DNA of 17,160 bases from Anaerolineae bacterium (GTDB lineage Bacteria > Chloroflexota > Anaerolineae > B4-G1 > DUEL01), in the NCBI GenBank assembly GCA_029932895.1, contig JAOZPF010000014.1:1-17160 (forward strand). Reading direction: 5' to 3'. The notes below the pieces were generated by a model, which saw only the letters and a list, made by a program, of their open reading frames with translations, was not told the origin of the DNA and searched no databases. Numbering within the stretch: the stretch's first letter is position 1; each line of letters begins with the position of its first letter. A program made the translations under genes and the position numbers. This document shows positions 6,801-12,517 of the stretch, piece by piece.

Positions 6801-7887
6801 ACACGACGACAGCATGGCGCTGGCGGAGGCCCTCAAGTACCGAGGGTATGTCCACTTTGGCACTGGAGAGTATGAGCAGGCCAAAGCCATGCTCCTCCAG
6901 GTCATTGAGATGGCAGGGCCGGAGGACTGGAGGCAAGAATCGAGCGCGCTCCAGGTAATGGGCTGGATCCTGTACGACGAGGGCGACCTCGACCAGGCCG
7001 AGCAAAGCTGGCGACGCGCGCTGGAGCTGAAACAGACCCACGGAGATCGGCCCGGTGAGGTGCTCCTCCTCAGCAATCTAGGCGTGGTTCACCTCACCCG
7101 AAACGAGATCGAAAAGGGCATCGAATACAACGAGCGCAGCCTGGCCCTGGCGACGCAAATTGGCTACAGAACGGGCGAGATGGAGAGCCGGATACGATTG
7201 GGAGAGGCCGGACTGCAGGTGGGGCAGTACGAATATGCCCGCAGAGGACTCGACAACGGCCTGGCTATATCCAACCAGTTCGCCAGCGACGTGTGGGGGC
7301 AGTCCTACATTCGCTCGCGGATCGTCGAGATCCTGTTGGAGACAGGAGAGAACCCCCAGGAGGCCGACCGGCTGAGCCGGGAGGCTGTAGAGATCGCCCG
7401 ACCAGAGGGGGGAAAAGAGTTACTGGGATGGATTCTCCACACTCGCGGGCGCGTGCTGATGCAGCAGGGAAAGGCCAAGGAGGCCAAACCACTGCTGGAA
7501 GAATCGGCCGAGCTGCGCCGCCAGGTCGGCCAGATGGTCACATGCGCCGCCTCGCTGGGGGACCTGGGGCTTTTGCATCTACAGCAGGGCAACCTAGAGG
7601 CAGCCCATGCCTGCGTCGACGAGATCCTGGCTCTGCTGTTCCCACCCGAAGGGAAAGGTGCTGAGGGCACCGAGAGCATCGCCGCCGGCCTGGCCTGCTA
7701 TCGCATCCTGCACGCAACTGGCGATGGGGAACGCGCACGGGAATTGTTGCAGCACGCCCACGATACACTCCAACAGTACGCCAGCCACATCGAGACCGAG
7801 GACCTGCGCCGGTCATATCTGGAGCGGGTGAGCGTCAACCGGGATGTCATCGCCGCCTACCGCGCCGAGTTCGGCGCAGCCGGCTGA
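3868..7887 (+). CDS. Soluble-adenylyl-cyclase-like protein: two class III cyclase domains, P-loop ATPase, TPR tail
   Basis: A 1339-residue cytoplasmic protein. I chose ATG at 3868 because AGGAG lies eight bases upstream; an in-frame TTG at 3862 is too close to it. Domain C1 (residues ~35-185) has FADISDFT with Asp41 and KFAGD with Asp91, the two metal-binding aspartates. A Pro-rich linker (~211-226) leads to domain C2 (~255-425), which lacks both aspartates (Arg265 and Ser308 in their places) but has REYTAIGDGINLAARL with Thr370, Asn377 and Arg381, the adenine-contact and transition-state positions. Residues ~446-740 form a STAND/AAA-like ATPase with Walker A AEAGMGKS (477-484) and Walker B LLLVLEDAHW (601-610). 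TPR helices fill ~860-1320. This order matches mammalian sAC (ADCY10). It probably makes cAMP in response to a signal read by the ATPase-TPR part. Activation by bicarbonate or nucleotide is not predictable. Confidence 0.92.
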   Translation: MDLDTLSSYLPHPIATRILEAPERPLLGWSDWFEAAVLFADISDFTPLSEALGLVGPHGTEELTHILNDTFTPLIEHTHHWGGVVGKFAGDAFTALFSGSDSLLRALSCALGLRHYVLAHTVRHTRAGDFAIGMKFGLAAGRVLATTVGTERRAEFVFAGPPLVDAGAAQNLASSGEVVLHPTILRRLPTGAADLQPIPGDHAVLHNLHLQVPPSPLPPLPPCPNPDAAARAFRPFLPQPVYEQLDAGSAAFVNEHRRVTALFVRFDGIDYGTPNGAALLNRYSQQAIEVANRFGGYMRQILVGEKGSQAVILFGAPITHENNEERALLCALALQEHAAEMNWIVEQHIGVNTGRVFVGNVGSARRREYTAIGDGINLAARLMQNGPPNSVLVGETTYQATHRRFAFQPAIRIKVKGKAQAITTHSLIGKAPSSSIRLQEPHYKLPMVGRRQELARLEKLLIQVAQSGHGQTVGITAEAGMGKSRLAAEVISRALDLGFRGMGGNGLSHGTTTPYLVWRPILRGLLELDDRPFTAQIETVSDYLSAIHPDLAGRLPLLGDVLGLDIPDNELTATFDARLRRESLSALIIDLIRHQAASAPLLLVLEDAHWLDDLSRDLARAVGRVIGTAPENMPVLFLTVYRPPEIKQQAELWATPPPAFTEFRLGPFSHDETAELVRLKLTGQALPADIVKQVEARAQGNPFFIDEFLNLVQDRGIDLDDPAALASLEVPDSLQSLIVSRVDQLNESEKMTIRVASVIGRLFRARWLLAIYPGEMREELLRSQLAHLDGVELVLLDQPDPELEYLFKHAITHEVIYQTLSFANRRMLHARVAAHIEENYAGALEAWYGILAYHYRQAEQAGKEFEYTRLAAEQAAHQYAARQAVTSYGRAIELGEQHNLCTSEALFDMYVAHYEQNSILGEDKRMLKDAERLMELAAELDPHQQAVARIKMGNALWHVGRLAEAVALYEQAAELARQHDDSMALAEALKYRGYVHFGTGEYEQAKAMLLQVIEMAGPEDWRQESSALQVMGWILYDEGDLDQAEQSWRRALELKQTHGDRPGEVLLLSNLGVVHLTRNEIEKGIEYNERSLALATQIGYRTGEMESRIRLGEAGLQVGQYEYARRGLDNGLAISNQFASDVWGQSYIRSRIVEILLETGENPQEADRLSREAVEIARPEGGKELLGWILHTRGRVLMQQGKAKEAKPLLEESAELRRQVGQMVTCAASLGDLGLLHLQQGNLEAAHACVDEILALLFPPEGKGAEGTESIAAGLACYRILHATGDGERARELLQHAHDTLQQYASHIETEDLRRSYLERVSVNRDVIAAYRAEFGAAG

Positions 7888-7894
7888 ACGAACC

Positions 7895-7984
7895 CCAGCT
7901 TTCCCAAAGGCTGGCGGCCGAGGTAACGCCTGAAAGGCCGGGCGCCGTCCGCGCAGCAAAAGACCAGCCTTTAAAAAGGGTTGG
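7895..7984 (+). terminator. Two small hairpins after the cyclase gene, possible terminator region
   Basis: The gap 7888-8099 opens with a stem CCAGC-TTT / AAA-G-GCTGG (7895-7914, one bulged G). A second stem, CCAGCCTTT / AAGGGTTGG with two G-U pairs and an AAA loop, lies at 7964-7984. The two share the CCAGC(C)TTT arm. Neither is followed by a T-run on the plus strand, so termination is only a possibility. Confidence 0.3.
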
Positions 7985-8002
7985 CCTCGCTCGCTTCCCT
8001 GG

Positions 8003-8031
8003 TTGTCAAAACTTGGACAACGTGATAAGAT
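8003..8031 (+). promoter_or_regulatory. Likely promoter of the membrane protein-sensor cyclase pair
   Basis: TTGTCA (8003-8008) is followed after 17 bases by TAAGAT (8026-8031). The expected start near 8038 leaves a short leader before the membrane protein gene. The element is overlapped by two inverted repeats, TTGTC/GACAA (8003-8007 and 8016-8020) and CGTGA/TCACG (8021-8025 and 8038-8042), which are candidate operator sites. Confidence 0.5.
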
Positions 8032-8099
8032 AAATGCTCACGTCTCGTTTCCAACATCAGCGACCGCTCGCCTGACCTGGCGAGAGTGGCTGTCCGGGG

Positions 8100-8822
8100 G
8101 TGCGCTTGCCTGAAGCCATACAAATGTGGTTCGAAATCTCTTTCGACGTCGTCTACCTGCTTCTCATCTGGGGGCTGGTGATCACAATGTTCCGCCGTCG
8201 GGACACCGTGCGGCCGGCGAACCGGCAGGTAGCCCTGCTGGTCGTCATCGCCTTTGCCCTGCTGGCCTTTGGCGATACTGGTCACGTTGGCTTCCGGGTG
8301 ATGGCTTATGCGCTGGGGAACGAGGCCCCTCAGGTATCGCTGCTGGGCATCCACTGCAGCCTACTCGGTCTCGGGACACTCACCACGGCTATAACGGTGA
8401 CCCTGTTCTATGTGCTGATGGCCGCTATCTGGCGCTACCGCTTTGACAAGCAGTACGGCCCACTCGAATACCTGATGTTCGTCGCGGCACTGATACGGCT
8501 GATATTGCTAGCCGTGCCCGCCAACCAGTGGGATAGTCCGGTTCCGCCGCAACCCTGGTCGATCATCCGTAACCTGCCGCTGTTGGTGCAGGGGCTGGTG
8601 GCCTACTCGATTATGCGGGATGCCCACAGGCAGAATGACCGCGCCTTTTGGTGGGTCGGGATAATGATCCTCATTTCCTTTGCCTGCTACATGGCGGTCG
8701 TGCTGCTCGTCCAACAGATACCGCCCATCGGCCTGCTGATGGTCCCCAAGACAGTGGCCTATCTGGTGATGGCTCTCCTGTTCTACAACTCCTTGTACAG
8801 CAGAGAGGCTTCCTTTGTATGA
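8100..8822 (+). CDS. Multi-pass membrane protein of unknown function
   Basis: A protein of up to 240 residues with about seven predicted membrane helices, the first at residues ~14-34 (VVYLLLIWGLVITMF) and the last at ~210-228 (TVAYLVMALLFYNSLY). Short charged loops (FRRRDTVRPANR, WRYRFDKQYG, DAHRQNDR) suggest alternating topology. I recognise no catalytic or transport motif; GDTGHVGFRV in the second helix region is distinctive and could serve for a family search. The start is uncertain. GTG at 8100 sits directly after a G-run, TTG at 8106 has GGGG six bases upstream, and ATG at 8124 removes eight residues but has no clear ribosome binding site. It lies 76 bases before the sensor cyclase on the same strand and is probably co-transcribed, so it may be a partner or input subunit. 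That is inference. Confidence 0.8.
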   Translation: MRLPEAIQMWFEISFDVVYLLLIWGLVITMFRRRDTVRPANRQVALLVVIAFALLAFGDTGHVGFRVMAYALGNEAPQVSLLGIHCSLLGLGTLTTAITVTLFYVLMAAIWRYRFDKQYGPLEYLMFVAALIRLILLAVPANQWDSPVPPQPWSIIRNLPLLVQGLVAYSIMRDAHRQNDRAFWWVGIMILISFACYMAVVLLVQQIPPIGLLMVPKTVAYLVMALLFYNSLYSREASFV

Positions 8823-8842
8823 CCGAACCGTGCTCCGCTCCA

Positions 8843-8865
8843 GCCGACCAGGTAATCAGGTCGGC
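8843..8865 (+). other. Intergenic stem-loop between membrane protein and sensor cyclase
   Basis: GCCGACC (8843-8849) and GGTCGGC (8859-8865) are perfect 7-bp arms with a 9-base loop in the 76-base gap. No T-run follows. It could partly uncouple expression of the two genes or protect mRNA ends. Confidence 0.4.
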
Positions 8866-8898
8866 CTCACCCCGCACCAACTTTCGTAGAGTCTTGCA

Positions 8899-11853
8899 AT
8901 GGTGTGGCAATACATCCCCTATAGCACCCTAGTTTTCCTCGCCGCCATTATCTCGGCCGGACTGATGGTCTGGGGCTACCGTCGTCGCCCTGCACCTGGG
9001 GCAAACTGGTTCACGTTGCTGATGTTCGCCGCTTTCTCCTGGGCACTGTGCTACGGCATGGAGATGCACAGCGCCACCTTGGAAGCGACGCTCTTTTGGT
9101 CCAAGATGCAATATCTTGGCGGAGCCAGCCTGGCGGTCGCCTGGCTGGCCCTGGTATTGACCTACACCGGTCGCTCCACGTGGCTGACCTGGCGTCACAT
9201 CGCCTTGCTCTCCATCATCCCGCTGATCTCGTTGCTGTTGGCCTGGACCAATGAATGGCACGAGCTGCTCTGGGTCGACGTCGGGTTGGAAAGCGGCAAT
9301 GCCTTCAACACCCTCAAATTCACGCCGGGCTTGTGGTACTGGGTCAACATCGCCTACGCCTACGCGCTCTTTGTCATCAGCACCCTGTTCCTGATAGAGG
9401 CCTACGTCCACTCCTCGCCGCTGTATCGCAGTCAGACTATCTACCTGCTGCTCTTTTCCACAGTAACGTGGGTAGGCAATATAGCCTACACGTTCGGCCT
9501 GACGCCGCAGCACATGAACATGACGCCTGTCACTTTTTCGTTCAGCGGCCTGATACTCGCCTGGGGACTATTCCGCTACCGCATGCTGGACATCACGCCA
9601 GTGGCCCGCGACATCATTATGGAAAATATGGGCGACGGCGTCATCGTCCTCGACCCTAACAACCGTGTCGTGGACCTCAACCCGGCGGCGCAAGAGATCA
9701 TCGGGTACAGCCTGACCGAGGTGATTGGCAAGCCCCTAGCTCAGGTGCTGGCGGACTGGCCTGCCATATCCCAGTTATGCGAGCGTGGCGGCGAGGGGGT
9801 TCGCACCGAGCTAGCGCTCCCCGACGCGGACGGGGAGTCCCGCACATTCGATCTCCAGGTCGCCCCTCTGCACACCAAGCAGGGACGGCTTATCGGACGG
9901 CTGATACTCTGGCACGATGTCAGCGAGCAAAAGCGAACCGAGACCGAGATGCGCTTGCTGCTGGCACTGACTCAAGACATCAGCACGGCCCCGGACTTGG
10001 CTGCCGCGCTGCACGCCGCGCTGCGCCTGATCGTTGAGCATACTGGCTGGGTTCTCGGCGAGGCTTGGCTGCCCAACGCGGCGGGCACGCTGCTGGAGAA
10101 CGGACAAGTCAGCTACTACAGCATCGAGAACACAGAGTCATTACACCGCTTTGTACAAGCAAGCCGCGAGTACACCTTCGCCTCTGGGTCGGGGCTGCCA
10201 GGACGCATCTGGGCTTCGGGCCAGCCAGAGTGGCACCACGACATTTCGGCCCTCTCTGTGCACGAATACCGCCGCGTGCGCCATGCGGCCGCTGCGGGCC
10301 TCAAGGCCACGTTCGGAATTCCCGTCCTCACCGGCGGCGAGGTGATGGCAGTGCTGGTCTTTTATATGACCTACCCCCGTCCGGAGGACAGCCGCATGGC
10401 AGGCTTGGTCTCGGCAGTGGCGGCGCAACTGGGAACGGTGCTGCAACACAAGCAGGCCGAAGAGACAATACACTTGCAAGCAGCAGCTCTGAACGCCACC
10501 GCCAACGGTATCGTCATCACCGACCGCGACGGCACCATCGTCTGGGTCAACCCAGCATTTACCAAACTGACCGGTTATGCGCCGGAAGAAGCCATCGGCC
10601 AGAATCCGCGTCTGCTGAAATCAGGCGAGCACACGCCTTCGTTCTACCAGCGCCTCTGGGATGCGATCCTCTCCGGACAGACCTGGCAAGGGGAGATGAT
10701 CAATCGGCGACGGGACGGCAGCACCTACGTCGAGGAACAGACCATCACGCCAGTGCGCAACGCCGAGGGCGAGATAACCAACTTTATCGCCATCAAGCAG
10801 GACATCACAAACCGCAAGCAGGCCGAGGAAGAGTTGCGCAAACTGTCCCGCGCCGTGGAGCAGAGCGGCAGCAGCATCATCATCACCGACCTGAAGGGAG
10901 ATATCGAGTTCGTCAACCCGGCCTTTACCCGCGTCACCGGCTACTCGGTGCAGGAGGCTGTCGGCCAGAATACCCGCATCCTCAAATCGGGCAAACATCC
11001 CCCGGAAATGTACCGCGAGTTGTGGGAGACCATCGAGCGAGGCGAGGTCTGGCGGGGCGAGTTCATCAACAAGAAAAAGAACGGCGAGTTCTACTGGGAA
11101 TCAGCGATCATCTCGCCGGTGATGGACGAAAGGGGCAAGATTGCCCACTACCTGGCTGTCAAAGAGGACATCACGGATCGCAAGCTAGCCGAGGAAGCGC
11201 TGGTGCAAGAGCAGCGCAAGACCGACGAACTGATGCGCAATATCCTGCCGGCGGACGCCGTGGACGAGCTCAAAAAAACCGGCCGAGTTCTGCCAGTATT
11301 GTTCGAGAGCGCCTCGATTATGTTTGCCGACTTTGCCAATTTCACCGCCACGGCGGAGCAGCTTGGCCCCCAAGAGCTGGTGGGCCATCTGGATTACTAC
11401 TTTACCGCTTTCGATCGGGTGATGGAAAAATACGGGCTGGAGAAGCTAAAGACCATCGGCGATAGCTATATGTGCGTCAGCGGGTTACCGGTCCCCAGCG
11501 AGACCCATGCCGTGGACATTGTGATGGCTGCCCTGGATATGCTGGACCTGGTACGGCTGGAAAAAGAGAGGCGGCAGCACGATGGCCGACCCTATTGGGA
11601 GGTTCGCATCGGCATCAGCAGCGGCCCGGTTGTGGCGGGGATAGTCGGCCAAAAGAAGTATGCCTATGACGTGTGGGGCGACACGGTGGTCATGGCCGCG
11701 CGGATGGAGTCGTCGGGCGAGGTGGGGCAGGTGAACATCTCCCGGCCCACTTTTGAGCTGGTCAGAGAACACTTTGACTGTCAGTATCGGGGCAAAATCA
11801 GCGCCAAACACAAGGGCACAGTGGAAATGTATTTTGTGCGCGGCCGTCTGTAG
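8899..11853 (+). CDS. Membrane sensor cyclase: 7TM, PAS, GAF, PAS, PAS, class III adenylate/guanylate cyclase
   Basis: A 984-residue protein. Residues 1-~225 hold seven membrane helices of the kind found at the N-terminus of histidine kinases (7TM sensor region). PAS1 (~234-350) is followed by GAF (~353-519) and two closely similar PAS domains (~524-648 and ~651-765), each with NPAFTxxTGY and GQNxRxLKSG and a C-terminal DITxRKxAEE segment. A helical linker with MRNILP leads to the cyclase domain (~803-984). The metal aspartates are Asp811 (FADFANFT) and Asp855 (IGDSYM). Lys851 and Asp924 (YDVWGD) form the pair usual for ATP selection, so cAMP is the expected product. The transition-state Arg935 is present, but the usual Asn is Val931. 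It probably joins a membrane or small-molecule signal to cyclic nucleotide synthesis. It is downstream of, and probably co-transcribed with, the multi-pass protein. ATG at 8899 has only a weak AGAG upstream. Confidence 0.93.
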   Translation: MVWQYIPYSTLVFLAAIISAGLMVWGYRRRPAPGANWFTLLMFAAFSWALCYGMEMHSATLEATLFWSKMQYLGGASLAVAWLALVLTYTGRSTWLTWRHIALLSIIPLISLLLAWTNEWHELLWVDVGLESGNAFNTLKFTPGLWYWVNIAYAYALFVISTLFLIEAYVHSSPLYRSQTIYLLLFSTVTWVGNIAYTFGLTPQHMNMTPVTFSFSGLILAWGLFRYRMLDITPVARDIIMENMGDGVIVLDPNNRVVDLNPAAQEIIGYSLTEVIGKPLAQVLADWPAISQLCERGGEGVRTELALPDADGESRTFDLQVAPLHTKQGRLIGRLILWHDVSEQKRTETEMRLLLALTQDISTAPDLAAALHAALRLIVEHTGWVLGEAWLPNAAGTLLENGQVSYYSIENTESLHRFVQASREYTFASGSGLPGRIWASGQPEWHHDISALSVHEYRRVRHAAAAGLKATFGIPVLTGGEVMAVLVFYMTYPRPEDSRMAGLVSAVAAQLGTVLQHKQAEETIHLQAAALNATANGIVITDRDGTIVWVNPAFTKLTGYAPEEAIGQNPRLLKSGEHTPSFYQRLWDAILSGQTWQGEMINRRRDGSTYVEEQTITPVRNAEGEITNFIAIKQDITNRKQAEEELRKLSRAVEQSGSSIIITDLKGDIEFVNPAFTRVTGYSVQEAVGQNTRILKSGKHPPEMYRELWETIERGEVWRGEFINKKKNGEFYWESAIISPVMDERGKIAHYLAVKEDITDRKLAEEALVQEQRKTDELMRNILPADAVDELKKTGRVLPVLFESASIMFADFANFTATAEQLGPQELVGHLDYYFTAFDRVMEKYGLEKLKTIGDSYMCVSGLPVPSETHAVDIVMAALDMLDLVRLEKERRQHDGRPYWEVRIGISSGPVVAGIVGQKKYAYDVWGDTVVMAARMESSGEVGQVNISRPTFELVREHFDCQYRGKISAKHKGTVEMYFVRGRL

Positions 11854-11894
11854 CCGCGCTTGCCACCCAGCGCCGCCCGTTCACAACAACGCTC

Positions 11895-11927
11895 CAGAGC
11901 GGGTGCCCCCTTGGAACACCCGCTCTG
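11895..11927. terminator. Perfect 11-bp hairpin between convergent genes, probable bidirectional terminator
   Basis: CAGAGCGGGTG (11895-11905) and CACCCGCTCTG (11917-11927) are exact inverted copies around an 11-base loop. It sits in the 118-base gap between the sensor cyclase stop and the stop of the convergent secreted protein gene, where a shared terminator is expected. Neither side has a good T-run, so it may act with a factor or as an mRNA end stabiliser. Confidence 0.6.
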
Positions 11928-11971
11928 CATTGGTCAGCCTTGTCCTCTGTATCCCCGGACGAGAACCAGAG

Positions 11972-12466
11972 CTATGGGAAGAGGATAGCCTCCACAGTCA
12001 CGGTCTGCCCACAGTTGGTGGGGAGGGTGAAGGGGGTGCTGGTAAAAAGAAGCGCGCCTCCCCACTCGTCATAGATCGTCCAGCGGAAAGGGGCCTCTCC
12101 AAAGAGCTGCGGAGAGAGCCACCAGGTCTTCCAACCTATGCTCTTCTCCACCTTGTCCAGGTTGCCCTGCCAGCCCTCCACGTCGTGCCAGGAACCATAG
12201 GCATCCTGCCATTGGACGACGGTCCACGGGTCCTGCCAAGCTAATTCTCTGGCCGGCCAGTCCGCGCCGAACACCACCTCCAGTGCGATCAGCGCGCCGC
12301 TGGGTTGAACCTTGGGGGGTGTTGAGGGTTCTGGTGTCGGTGTGGGAGGACGGGGCGGCAAGGCCATCGGTGCCGCCTGCGCCAGCGACGGGAGCAAGCC
12401 GACGAGCATGGCACAGACAACGGCAGCAATCACCAGCGGTCCGACCGGTCGACTTTTGATTCTCAT
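11972..12466 (-). CDS. Small secreted protein with Pro-rich linker, unknown function
   Basis: A 164-residue protein with a clear signal peptide: basic MRIKSR, a hydrophobic core (~10-28) and a likely cleavage after AQA at residue 31. A Pro/Thr-rich linker (PPRPPTPTPEPSTPP, ~36-51) precedes a domain of about 110 residues rich in Trp (about nine, including GWKTWW) that looks all-beta (WTVVQWQDAYGSWHDVEGW, FRWTIYDEWGGALLFTSTPF). The spacing of WQDAYGSWHDVEGW and FRWTIYDEWG suggests an Ig- or carbohydrate-binding-like sandwich, but I do not recognise a family. The start has GAGG seven bases upstream. It follows the giant secreted protein by 51 bases with no evident promoter between, so the two are probably in one transcript. 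No sortase motif or lipobox is seen. Confidence 0.82.
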   Translation of the reverse strand: MRIKSRPVGPLVIAAVVCAMLVGLLPSLAQAAPMALPPRPPTPTPEPSTPPKVQPSGALIALEVVFGADWPARELAWQDPWTVVQWQDAYGSWHDVEGWQGNLDKVEKSIGWKTWWLSPQLFGEAPFRWTIYDEWGGALLFTSTPFTLPTNCGQTVTVEAILFP

Positions 12467-12517
12467 CTTTGTTCCTCTCTTATTCTGTGGATAGGGAGAT
12501 AACCAGGTCTATCGTCC

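Noticed and set aside
10065..11465. 466-codon frame overlapping the PAS and cyclase region in another frame
   Set aside because: It is a shadow of the sensor cyclase: Arg/Gly/His-rich composition with no domain.
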